A DNA stretch of 47,971 nt from UMGS1649 sp045651205 (GTDB taxonomy: Bacteria > Bacillota > Clostridia > TANB77 > CAG-465). The notes beneath the pieces are model-generated. The model searched no databases. It was not told the DNA's origin and saw only the letters and a list, made by a program, of their open reading frames with translations. The position numbers and the translations under genes were made by a program. Shown here one piece after another: positions 33,434-42,022 of the stretch. The stretch spans positions 1 through 47,971 of the forward strand of contig JAZRSA010000057.1 in assembly GCA_045651205.1 (NCBI GenBank), in the 5' to 3' direction. Position 1 is the first letter of the stretch. Every line of letters starts with the position of its first letter.

Positions 33434-33462
33434 TTGTTAATCTCATTACCTTGTGATATAAC
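33434..33462 (+). promoter_or_regulatory. Promoter of the aldo/keto reductase-homospermidine synthase operon
   Basis: TTGTTA (33434-33439), 17-base spacer, TATAAC (33457-33462) with extended -10 TGA. Confidence 0.78.
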
Positions 33463-33489
33463 ATAGTAAAGTGTAAAGGGGAGTTATAT

Positions 33490-34668
33490 ATGAAATATAG
33501 ATTAGATAAATATGGAAACGAAATATCTGTTTTAGGATATGGTTGTATGAGATTTTCTAAAAAGGGAACGGGAATAGATTTAGATAAAACAGAAAAAGAA
33601 ATAATGGCTGCAATAAATGCTGGTGTCAACTATTTTGATACTGCATATATTTATCCTGGAAGTGAAGCTGCTTTAGGATATGTTTTAGATAAAAATAAAG
33701 TTAGAGATAAAATAAATATTGCAACTAAATTACCGCAATATTTAATTAAATCTAAAGAAAGTGCTGAAAAATGTTTTAATGAAGAATTAGAAAGACTAAA
33801 AACAGACCACGTAGACTATTACTTAATGCATATGTTAACTGATGTAAAGAGTTGGGAAAGATTATGTGAGCTTGGAATAACAGACTGGATTCGTGAGAAA
33901 AAAGAAAGTGGAAAGATTAGACAAATTGGATTTTCTTATCACGGGAATTCAGATATGTTTTGTCAGATTGTTGATGCATATGATTGGGATTTTTGTCAAA
34001 TACAATACAATTATTTAGATGAAACTTCTCAAGCGGGTGTATCAGGTCTTAAGCATGCTAACTCTAAAGGTATACCAGTTGTAATAATGGAACCTTTAAG
34101 AGGAGGTAGACTTGTTAACAATTTACCAGATAAAGCTAAGAAGTTATTTGAAAATTACAAAACTAAACGTACTCCTGCAGAATGGGCTTTTAGATGGCTA
34201 TGGAACCAACCAGAAGTAACATGCGTATTATCTGGAATGAATTCTATAGAAATGGTAGAAGAGAATGTAAAAAATGCTTCAACAGTAGAAGTAGGAGAAT
34301 TTACAGAAGAGGACCACAAACTATTAAAAGATGTTGTAAAAGCAATTAATGAAAAGATGAAGGTTGGATGTACTGGTTGTGGATATTGTATGCCGTGCCC
34401 TAAGAAGGTAGATATACCAGGAACTTTTTCAGCATACAACAAGCTATATACAGATGGTAAATTTGTTGGACTTAGAGAATATGTAATGTGCACTATGCTT
34501 AGAAAAGATTCCACATCTGCATCTAACTGCATAGAATGTGGTAAGTGCGAAAAGCATTGCCCACAAGGAATAGAGATTAGAAAACATCTTAAAAATGCAA
34601 AGCGTGAACTAGAAGGACCTGTATACAAGATTGCAAAAAGAGTAGTTAAATTATTCCTTAAATACTAA
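33490..34668 (+). CDS. Aldo/keto reductase with C-terminal 4Fe-4S domain
   Basis: 392 aa. An aldo/keto reductase barrel (GYGCMRFS, then FDTAYIYPGSEAALG; VDYYLMHML; IGFSYHG) occupies residues ~1-280, and a ferredoxin-like tail carries CTGCGYCMPCPKKVDIPG and CIECGKCEKHCPQG. This architecture is common in anaerobes, with electron transfer likely through the clusters. RBS AAGGGGAG. First gene of a likely operon with an ATP-grasp protein 21 bases downstream and then a homospermidine synthase homologue; it could supply an aldehyde or imine reduction step, which is inference. Confidence 0.92.
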   Translation: MKYRLDKYGNEISVLGYGCMRFSKKGTGIDLDKTEKEIMAAINAGVNYFDTAYIYPGSEAALGYVLDKNKVRDKINIATKLPQYLIKSKESAEKCFNEELERLKTDHVDYYLMHMLTDVKSWERLCELGITDWIREKKESGKIRQIGFSYHGNSDMFCQIVDAYDWDFCQIQYNYLDETSQAGVSGLKHANSKGIPVVIMEPLRGGRLVNNLPDKAKKLFENYKTKRTPAEWAFRWLWNQPEVTCVLSGMNSIEMVEENVKNASTVEVGEFTEEDHKLLKDVVKAINEKMKVGCTGCGYCMPCPKKVDIPGTFSAYNKLYTDGKFVGLREYVMCTMLRKDSTSASNCIECGKCEKHCPQGIEIRKHLKNAKRELEGPVYKIAKRVVKLFLKY

Positions 34669-34689
34669 TAAAACAATAAGAGGTGAAAT

Positions 34690-35913
34690 ATGAGACTTAT
34701 ACCTATACCAGAGGATAAATATGATGAATATAGACTGTGTGCTGTTTTTGATTGCTATAAATGGGATCCACAGTTTAAAGATAATAATACACTAGCTAAA
34801 TATGCTTTGGTATTAACTAAAGAAGAATATGATGAACTTGTTTTTCTTACTGAGTCTATAGATAAGGAAACTGTATCTGCAGAAGAATATCTAAATGTTA
34901 ATTTGGATAAAGCAAAACCACTTGCCTTATCTAAAAAACTTAATAAGCAAATTAGAAGTATGTCTAATTATGATAAAACAAAACATGTTAGACTAATGCG
35001 TTATGATTTTCATCCAACTGTAGAAGGAAAGTGGGCAGTGAGTGAAGTAAATAGCGATGTGCCAGGAGGGTTTGCAGAAGCTACGCTTCTTCCAAAACTT
35101 GCTATAGATACATTAGAACTAAACAATCATTCTTATGTGCCGTTTGGAGATATTCTTGCTGAAAGTATTAAAAATAAAACAAGAGCAGGTGGCAATATTA
35201 TGATGGTGCATTGTACTTGCTTTAGTGACGATAGACAAGTTATGCAGTATTTAGGAGATAAATTGTCTTCTTTAGGATTTAACGTAATATATGGTGCGGC
35301 TGATCATATTAGGTTTAAAAATAAAGTAGCATACAGTATTCTTTCTGGAAATGAATGTGAACTAGATGGTATAGTTAGATTTAATCCGTTAGAATGGGTA
35401 ACAAAACTTAAACCTAATTACTGGAATGGATATTTTAATACAGTAACAATGTCTTGTAATCATCCAATAGCAATTTTTGCGCAAACTAAAAGATTTCCTT
35501 TTGTATGGGATAATCTAGAAAACGCAGGTATTTCTATGAAATATTGGAGAGATCTTTTACCAGATACAAAACTTATTAAAGATTATAACAAGTTAGAAGA
35601 TAAGAGCGAATATATATTTAAACCTGTATATGGTAGAGTTGGAGAAAAAATTAGCATTAAAGAAGCTTGCGGAAAGGGAGAATATGAAAAGATATTGAAG
35701 GATGTAAAAAAACATCCTAATAGATATCTTGCTCAAAAGAAATTTTTAAGTATGCCATTAGAAGGAATAAATGGTGAAACATATCATTTGGGCTTAGGTT
35801 CATATACAGTAGATGGAAAGCACGCGGGATTTTATGCCCGTATTAGTAATGTGCCGCGTATTGATTCTAACGCAGCAGATATTCCTGTTTTAATAGAAGG
35901 GAGTATATTTTAA
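34690..35913 (+). CDS. Glutathionylspermidine-synthase-like ATP-grasp ligase
   Basis: 407 aa. LMRYDFHPTVEGKWAVSEVN followed by SDVPGGFAEA matches the preATP-grasp core of the glutathionylspermidine synthase (PF03738) family. EYIFKPVYGRVGEKISI is the ATP-grasp nucleotide segment, and YLAQKKF, then LGSYTVDGKHAGFYARI complete the fold. Family members ligate a carboxylate to an amine, often a polyamine or peptide. There is no amidase domain, unlike bifunctional E. coli Gss. RBS AGAGGTG. Its stop overlaps the next start by one base. With homospermidine synthase two genes on, an amide of a polyamine is the simplest guess for its product. Confidence 0.82.
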   Translation: MRLIPIPEDKYDEYRLCAVFDCYKWDPQFKDNNTLAKYALVLTKEEYDELVFLTESIDKETVSAEEYLNVNLDKAKPLALSKKLNKQIRSMSNYDKTKHVRLMRYDFHPTVEGKWAVSEVNSDVPGGFAEATLLPKLAIDTLELNNHSYVPFGDILAESIKNKTRAGGNIMMVHCTCFSDDRQVMQYLGDKLSSLGFNVIYGAADHIRFKNKVAYSILSGNECELDGIVRFNPLEWVTKLKPNYWNGYFNTVTMSCNHPIAIFAQTKRFPFVWDNLENAGISMKYWRDLLPDTKLIKDYNKLEDKSEYIFKPVYGRVGEKISIKEACGKGEYEKILKDVKKHPNRYLAQKKFLSMPLEGINGETYHLGLGSYTVDGKHAGFYARISNVPRIDSNAADIPVLIEGSIF

Positions 35914-36557
35914 TGATAGGAAAGGAAATGTATAAAATTTGGGCTCCTAAAAGCAAATGGCAAGGTTGGGTAAGGCCGGTTGTGTTTGCTTATATGGATT
36001 CTGAAATAAAAAAAGAATATTTTAATAAAACACTAGAAGATATTGTGTATATAGCTCGTGATAATAAAGATGTTGCAATTGTAGTAGATTTGCCGGGAGC
36101 AGAGAGTGTTAAAGAGGGCCTTTCTTTAGCTAAATTAGGATATATACCAGTAGCAGTATATAACGGTGTAAATGAACAAAATAAAGCACGATCTACTGTA
36201 GATAATTCACAATTAGAATTGGCGCTGATTTGGGGCGCTAATATACTTAAAGATATTAAATTTAGTTGTGATGCAGCACCAGTTTTTTTATTAGATTCAA
36301 ATAGAATAAATAGTTATAAAATAGATCCATCTGTTTATGATAATAGCTGGGATGTATATAGTCAAGATATGCCCACTGCGACTTATCTTTTAAACAATGG
36401 AATTAGAAAGGTGCTTTTAGTTTCAGATGGAATAAGAACAGATATAAATAAAATATTACATTCGTATAAAAACGAAGGTTTAGAGATACTTTATACTGAA
36501 GGGGTTAATAAACCTGTAGAGGCTAAATTACCTAAGCCTAAGAAAGATATAGATTAA
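35913..36557 (+). CDS. Conserved partner of the ATP-grasp ligase, function unknown
   Basis: 214 aa. Contains VAIVVDLPGAESVKEGLSLA and then KLGYIPVAVYNGVN, a layout I associate with genes next to GSP-synthase-like ligases in Firmicutes, and later FLLDSNRINSYKIDPSVYDN and ATYLLNNGIRKVLLVSDGIR. No cofactor motif, signal or membrane helix is evident. Its start overlaps the ligase stop and AGGGAG lies upstream, inside that gene. It may act with the ligase as a complex or on its substrate. Confidence 0.72.
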   Translation: MIGKEMYKIWAPKSKWQGWVRPVVFAYMDSEIKKEYFNKTLEDIVYIARDNKDVAIVVDLPGAESVKEGLSLAKLGYIPVAVYNGVNEQNKARSTVDNSQLELALIWGANILKDIKFSCDAAPVFLLDSNRINSYKIDPSVYDNSWDVYSQDMPTATYLLNNGIRKVLLVSDGIRTDINKILHSYKNEGLEILYTEGVNKPVEAKLPKPKKDID

Positions 36558-36579
36558 ATACAAAATAAAGAGGGATAAA

Positions 36580-38061
36580 ATGTTAACTTTTAATAATAAA
36601 ATTGTGCAGTTTGGATTTGGCGCAGTTGGAAAAAGTTTTTACGAGAAGCTAGAAAAAGAAATAAAATTTAATGAAAATAACTATCACGTTATAACAATGG
36701 ATGCTACTGAATTTGAAGCGTATGTGAATTTAGGAGGCATAATAGCTAATTTCCATCAACACGAAGTTACAAGAGAAAACTTTAAAGAGATTTTTGGACA
36801 ATACTTAAGCGAGGGAGATTTACTTATAGATTTTGCGGATACAGTAGGTACAAGAGATATATGTACTTGGTGTGCAGATAATAATATAATGTACATTAAT
36901 ACTGGTGAGGCAGATTGGCCGGATAATTGGTATAGTATATTTAACGAAAACTTATTGAAACGAGAAATAAAGAAGAAATTTGCATTAGAAAAAGAAAAGA
37001 ATCTTCACCCTATTGTTTTGCAACACGGAAATAATCCGGGACTTGTTTCTCATTTTGTAAAAGCTGCTTTAGAAAATATTGTTTTAAAACAATTTAAGAA
37101 GGATAAAGAATTACATTTATGGTTAAAAGAAAATAAATTTAATTTAATAGCAAGAAAAATTGGTCTTAAAATGATACATGTAAATGATATAGATTTACAG
37201 GAAATAAATGATGAATATCTTAAAGATAAACTATATAGTACATGGTGTATAGATTCCTTTTTCTTCGAAATGTTAAGTGAAGCAACTATGAATATCGGAA
37301 CACATGAAAATATAGATTATGAAGATAAGTGCAATTTGTTAGATAAAGAAAACGGATTTGTAGAATTTAAAAATATTGCAGCAGATAAAAAGTGTAGGAC
37401 TTGTTATCCTAATGGTAAGTTTGAAGGCTTTTTAGTGCCACACGAAGAGACTATAACTATAGCCAATAATTTAGAAGTAATAGAAAATGGCGAAATAGTA
37501 TACAGACCAACAACAATGTTTATATATTCACCGTGCAGATATGCAGAAGAATATTTTAAAACTGCAAAGGTAAATAACTACCCTGATGTTGATCCGGACA
37601 AACCACAAGATGTTGAAGAACAGAATGGGCAGTCTATAATAAGAGGATATATATATCCAAATAAATGGGAAATAATATATAAAGAAAAAATAGAAAAAGG
37701 AACAGAATATGTAGGCGTACTTCTAATAGGGGACAGCTTTGATCCTGTTTGGGTTGGAAATAGAATTGAAAGTAAATTTTTATACAAAGATAAAAACAAA
37801 TCGTATTGGCAAACTCCAACTATAACACCTGTTGCAATGTCAGCACTTGCTGCAACATGTTGGATGATAAAAAACAAAGATAAAAAAGGTATATTCTTTC
37901 CTGATGAAATAGAAGATTACAAATATATAATAAAACTTGCTGAAAAATATATTTCTAAAACAATATATAAAACATTAAAAAAGTCAGAAGTAGAAGAAAA
38001 TATAGGTATAAATTTAAAAGATATAAAAGCAAAAGATATATTTGTTGAAGGTAATAATTAA
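36580..38061 (+). CDS. hss: Homospermidine synthase homologue
   Basis: 493 aa. IVQFGFGAVGKSF is a Rossmann NAD-binding start. From memory of the Blastochloris viridis enzyme, collinear blocks include VTRENFKEIF, HGNNPGLVSHFVKAAL, GFLVPHEETITIANN and VYRPTTMFIYSPC. Residues that align with its active-site Glu117, Trp229, Glu237 and His296 are Glu110, Trp222, Glu230 and His288. The enzyme makes homospermidine from two putrescines, or from putrescine and spermidine, with NAD. It could instead be a carboxyspermidine- or saccharopine-type dehydrogenase, but the conserved Trp/Glu pair favours HSS. Last gene of the operon, 22 bases after the previous one. Confidence 0.85.
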   Translation: MLTFNNKIVQFGFGAVGKSFYEKLEKEIKFNENNYHVITMDATEFEAYVNLGGIIANFHQHEVTRENFKEIFGQYLSEGDLLIDFADTVGTRDICTWCADNNIMYINTGEADWPDNWYSIFNENLLKREIKKKFALEKEKNLHPIVLQHGNNPGLVSHFVKAALENIVLKQFKKDKELHLWLKENKFNLIARKIGLKMIHVNDIDLQEINDEYLKDKLYSTWCIDSFFFEMLSEATMNIGTHENIDYEDKCNLLDKENGFVEFKNIAADKKCRTCYPNGKFEGFLVPHEETITIANNLEVIENGEIVYRPTTMFIYSPCRYAEEYFKTAKVNNYPDVDPDKPQDVEEQNGQSIIRGYIYPNKWEIIYKEKIEKGTEYVGVLLIGDSFDPVWVGNRIESKFLYKDKNKSYWQTPTITPVAMSALAATCWMIKNKDKKGIFFPDEIEDYKYIIKLAEKYISKTIYKTLKKSEVEENIGINLKDIKAKDIFVEGNN

Positions 38062-38072
38062 ATAATAATAAA

Positions 38073-38105
38073 AATAAAGAGCATATAAATGCTCTTTATT
38101 TTTTA
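38073..38105. terminator. Bidirectional terminator, hss / DUF2207
   Basis: AATAAAGAGCAT (38073-38084) pairs perfectly with ATGCTCTTTATT (38089-38100) between convergent genes, with A- and T-rich flanks. Confidence 0.85.
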
Positions 38106-38113
38106 TGCTTGGT

Positions 38114-40321
38114 TTAGTGACCGCCGCCACCGCCGCCACCGCCGCGTCCGCCGCCGCCGTAGTAACCACCACCGCTGCTGAAGCTTGAATAACTTCTTGA
38201 AGCAGAACGAACGCCAGAACTGAATGAACGACCGCTTGAACGGAAGTGAGTAGAACGATAGTATGTGTTATTAAACATTGGACTAGATACAAGATCCATT
38301 TCAGGAGCTCTTATAGCTAAAGCTTTAATAACCTTGTTTGAAATTCCGAATGCAGTTGCGTATACTAGATACTTTTCCCATAAAGGAAGTTCAATAACTT
38401 CTTTTTCATGCATTAATGTTTGGCTGTTTAAGAAATCATATAAGCCTTTCCATTTTACATATTCATCTTCACCGTATTGAGTAAGAAGAACAGATTGACC
38501 TGCTATCTTAGCTAATTTACGCCATTTTATAAGATGAGCTATACCAAGAATTGTAAAAGCTCCAAAAGCGTAATCTAATCTAGAGAAATGAGATAAGAAG
38601 TTAACTAATACTATAAATATAATACCCCAATTTCTACTGCGTTTTGCTTTATTAAGTATTTTTTTCTTTTCTGAATCATAATCAGATTTTTGGAAATAAC
38701 CATGTAATACGCCAATATTTGTAACAGCACGTTTAAGTTTTTTTACAAACGAATCTGTGTGAGAGAAATCTATCTTTATAGATTTATTGAATTCTTCTAC
38801 AGATAATTCGCCACCACGATTATATCTATATAATAAATTTAAATATTCTTCTTCTGATGGTGTAAGAGCCTCTAAAGTAATATATCTATCAGAATAAGCA
38901 GCATTCTTACTTGCATTTCTTTGTATTTCATCTATTATGTCCATTGTGCTAACACCGAAATCTTTTTCTAGAGAATTAATGTGAGTGTTATCAAAAGAGC
39001 TGAACGAACTCGATGACATAGTAGATGCACTATCTTTGCTAATTTCTTCTTCACGAGCTAGTATTTTAAACATAGTATTTTTTGGTGTCCAGTCTAAAGC
39101 AGAATTCTTTTTCTCTAATGAAATGTATTTTTTACGTACAAGACTTAACATTAGAGCTGCATAGACATCTTTTAGTTCTTTTTCTTTTCCTTCTTTAGAG
39201 AACACTAAAGTTGCGGCAAAGTATGGATCTAAATCACTAGGTATTTCTCTAAAATATTGCACGTTCATATTAGGTTTATAGAATGTATGTGGTCTGCGTA
39301 TTTTTGCTGCATAAGCGAACCCTGAAGCTACAACTATAACCGAAAGTATAATTGATATAATCAAAATTTTTGATTTAATATTTTTAGCAACGATAGGAGC
39401 ATTATCATATTGTTTTTGTTCTTCAAGTAATTCGTCTAAAGCAACATCGTTATAATATCTATTGTGTGACGCATTTTGTGTAAATTTGTGCCTGTCTGGT
39501 CCATAAGCCAAAAGAGTAAGCTCTATGTATTGATTATATGGTTTGAATTTAAGTTCGCTTTCATCTAAATCAATAGAGAAAGTGTGGTAACCATCATTTT
39601 TAAAGTCTGATTCTGTAAAATTGAATGTGTCATTGGCTGTTCCAAAAGTATGAACTTCATAATTTCCAAAAGCAGGCATTTTATCATCAGGTATTAATAT
39701 CTCAGCTTTAAAAGATTTTAAGTGTTTTATAGAAGAACCTGAATACATAGATAAGTATAACTCAGAGCAATCTAAATATCTCAAAGCTGCATTGTACATT
39801 TCATATTCGATTTCAAATTGTACCTTTTCGCGATATAGTCCGTTTACGTAGAAGAATACACATTCGTATTTATCATAGTCTGGATTATATGGCCCAGGAC
39901 TGTGATAGTATTTGTATGGTCCGTTTCTATATTCGTAATCATACCAATAAATATCGCTTGCTGGTTTGTATTCTCTATAAGTTCCATTTGGTAATATTTC
40001 TTTTACAGATTTTACTTTGTAGTGTACTTTTACGCCGTCAACAGTATCTTCGCACAAATCACGCCAAAGCTCCCAAAATAGATTTCCTTTAGAAAAAGCG
40101 TGAATGTCAAATGTTAACTTTTCAGTAATTTCAGCTTTGCCGTTACTTCCGTAATCATCGTTTATAACAGCTTTATATTCTACATCTGTAATTCTAGCAT
40201 AATCCCACGGGTTTAAGTTTATTTCTTCAAAGTCGACAAACTCAGCAAAAATACTAAGTATAAGCGCGCCAACATAGAACAAAACTATAGCCGTAGCGGG
40301 ATTAAAATATCCTTTTTTCAT
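38114..40321 (-). CDS. DUF2207 membrane protein with Gly-rich tail
   Basis: 735 aa. An N-terminal hydrophobic helix (residues ~7-25) precedes a large extracytoplasmic beta domain (EITEKLTFDIHAFSKGNLFW; WELWRD) typical of DUF2207. A membrane helix near residue ~320, a cytoplasmic region and two more helices near ~570 follow. The C-terminus is Ser-rich and ends in an almost pure Gly tract (GGGGRGGGGGGGGH). GC content is locally very high in the tail because of GGC/GGT glycine codons. RBS GGGGG-type on the minus strand. Function unknown; single gene. Confidence 0.88.
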   Translation of the reverse strand: MKKGYFNPATAIVLFYVGALILSIFAEFVDFEEINLNPWDYARITDVEYKAVINDDYGSNGKAEITEKLTFDIHAFSKGNLFWELWRDLCEDTVDGVKVHYKVKSVKEILPNGTYREYKPASDIYWYDYEYRNGPYKYYHSPGPYNPDYDKYECVFFYVNGLYREKVQFEIEYEMYNAALRYLDCSELYLSMYSGSSIKHLKSFKAEILIPDDKMPAFGNYEVHTFGTANDTFNFTESDFKNDGYHTFSIDLDESELKFKPYNQYIELTLLAYGPDRHKFTQNASHNRYYNDVALDELLEEQKQYDNAPIVAKNIKSKILIISIILSVIVVASGFAYAAKIRRPHTFYKPNMNVQYFREIPSDLDPYFAATLVFSKEGKEKELKDVYAALMLSLVRKKYISLEKKNSALDWTPKNTMFKILAREEEISKDSASTMSSSSFSSFDNTHINSLEKDFGVSTMDIIDEIQRNASKNAAYSDRYITLEALTPSEEEYLNLLYRYNRGGELSVEEFNKSIKIDFSHTDSFVKKLKRAVTNIGVLHGYFQKSDYDSEKKKILNKAKRSRNWGIIFIVLVNFLSHFSRLDYAFGAFTILGIAHLIKWRKLAKIAGQSVLLTQYGEDEYVKWKGLYDFLNSQTLMHEKEVIELPLWEKYLVYATAFGISNKVIKALAIRAPEMDLVSSPMFNNTYYRSTHFRSSGRSFSSGVRSASRSYSSFSSGGGYYGGGGRGGGGGGGGH

Positions 40322-40485
40322 ATTTTCCCCCTTTATATAAATATATAAAACAAGTATATATCAAAGCTAAAAAAATGTAAAATGAAACATTAAAATGATA
40401 TATATTTGTAATATTATATATGTAGAAAAAGATTTAAGTTTGTGATATATTAAACATATAATCAATTAGTTTGTTAGGAGAAAAA

Positions 40486-41352
40486 ATGAGAAATATAGAA
40501 GTTGGGAAATATGCAGGCTTTTGTGGTGGCGTAAAGTTATGTATAAATACTTTAGAAGATAAAATAGCAAAGACAAATACACCTATATATTGTTTAGGCG
40601 AGATTGTACATAATAAAGAAGTAGTAAATAAACTTAAATCAAAAGGAGTAATCTTTATAGAAAAACTAGAAGATGTGCCAAATGGTGCGAAATTAGTAAT
40701 ACGAGCGCATGGTGCGGAAAAGAATACATATAAGCTTGCGGAAAATAGAAAAATGCAAATACTAGATCTTACATGTCCTAAAGTAGCAAAAATTAAGGAA
40801 GATGTAAAAGAATATATAAGAGAAGATTCATATATTATTCTCGTAGCTAAAAAAGAACATCCAGAAGCAAAAAGCACAATAAGTTTTTTGGGAGATAATG
40901 CTTGTATAATAGAAGATGAAAATGATTTAAAACAAGTGGTAACGAAAATAAATAAATATTTAAATATAATAATAATTTCACAAACGACATTTGACGAAAA
41001 GACGTTTTTAGATTATTCAAAATATATTAAAGAAAATGTTAATAAGGATATAAATGTAATAATAAAAAATACTATTTGTAACGCTACAAGTGTTAGACAA
41101 AATGAAACAAGAGAAATGGCAAAAACAAAAGATATTATGATTATAGTTGGTGGAAAGAATAGCTCAAATACACATAAATTGTATAATATCGCAAAAGCAG
41201 AATGCGATTGTACATACTGGATAGAAACAAAAGAAGAACTAGATTTAAATACTCTTGAAGGTAAAAATAATATAGGAATAATGGCAGGCGCGTCTACACC
41301 TAAAGATGTTATAGATGATGTAGTACAAGCTATAGAAAAACACGAGGTATAG
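40486..41352 (+). CDS. ispH: 4-hydroxy-3-methylbut-2-enyl diphosphate reductase
   Basis: 289 aa. Last step of the MEP isoprenoid pathway. The 4Fe-4S ligands Cys13, Cys97 and Cys198 lie at almost the same positions as in E. coli IspH (12, 96 and 197), and His42, His75 and His125 match the substrate site. FCGGV, RAHGAEK, LTCPKV and ICNATSVRQ are family motifs. The start at 40486 follows AGGAG; the TTG at 40471 precedes that RBS. The nucleotidase gene follows after one base. Confidence 0.95.
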   Translation: MRNIEVGKYAGFCGGVKLCINTLEDKIAKTNTPIYCLGEIVHNKEVVNKLKSKGVIFIEKLEDVPNGAKLVIRAHGAEKNTYKLAENRKMQILDLTCPKVAKIKEDVKEYIREDSYIILVAKKEHPEAKSTISFLGDNACIIEDENDLKQVVTKINKYLNIIIISQTTFDEKTFLDYSKYIKENVNKDINVIIKNTICNATSVRQNETREMAKTKDIMIIVGGKNSSNTHKLYNIAKAECDCTYWIETKEELDLNTLEGKNNIGIMAGASTPKDVIDDVVQAIEKHEV

Positions 41353-41353
41353 T

Positions 41354-41926
41354 ATGGTAATAGGAATAGATTTAGATGGTGTTGTTTTTGACTCTGAAAA
41401 TGTTTTTAGAACTTATGAAGAAATATATGATATAGAAGAAATAGGCGGCAACAATTTAATAGATAGAACAGAGCCTAAACATCAACAAAGATATAATTGG
41501 ACAGAAGAACAAACTAAAATATTTAGAGATAAATATTATTTAGAAATTTCTAAAGTTAGTCCATTGATGGCTGGTTTTAAGACGGTTTATGAAAAACTTA
41601 AAAACGAAGGACACACATTTGTTGTAATAACAGCAAGAGGTGGTTGGATCCCTGAGATGAAGGATGATGCCATAAGAATATTTAAGGAAAATAATATTGA
41701 ATTTGATAAATATTATTGGCATACATCAGATAAATTAAATGCGTGCCTTGAATCAAACGTGGACTTTATGATAGATGACGACTATAAAGTTATAGAACAT
41801 CTTTCAAGTAATGGTGTAAAAACATTATATTTTAGAGATGCGAATTTAAAGAAATTAGAAGAAAACGAACATGTAAAAGAAGTAAATAATTGGGGAGATA
41901 TATATAGATATATAAAAAATAGATAA
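41354..41926 (+). CDS. 5'-nucleotidase-like HAD hydrolase (NT5C family)
   Basis: 190 aa. IGIDLDGVVFDSE is the HAD motif I (nucleophile Asp), VVITARG the motif II and FMIDDDYKV the motif IV. The family includes cytosolic 5'(3')-deoxyribonucleotidases that remove phosphate from deoxynucleotides, but the bacterial substrate is uncertain. It starts one base after ispH ends and is co-transcribed. Confidence 0.87.
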   Translation: MVIGIDLDGVVFDSENVFRTYEEIYDIEEIGGNNLIDRTEPKHQQRYNWTEEQTKIFRDKYYLEISKVSPLMAGFKTVYEKLKNEGHTFVVITARGGWIPEMKDDAIRIFKENNIEFDKYYWHTSDKLNACLESNVDFMIDDDYKVIEHLSSNGVKTLYFRDANLKKLEENEHVKEVNNWGDIYRYIKNR

Positions 41927-41952
41927 AATTTTACATAATACTTGCAAAAAAC

Positions 41953-41981
41953 TTGCATTTATTATAAAAGTATAGTAGTAT
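41953..41981 (+). promoter_or_regulatory. Pyruvate kinase promoter
   Basis: TTGCAT (41953-41958), 17-base spacer, TAGTAT (41976-41981). Confidence 0.6.
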
Positions 41982-42022
41982 ATAGTGCCCGAAACGTGGG
42001 GGATAAAATAAAGGAGATATTT

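Noticed and set aside
38044..38110. Possible small gene between hss and DUF2207
   Set aside because: Only the bidirectional terminator fits here, with no start codon plus RBS.
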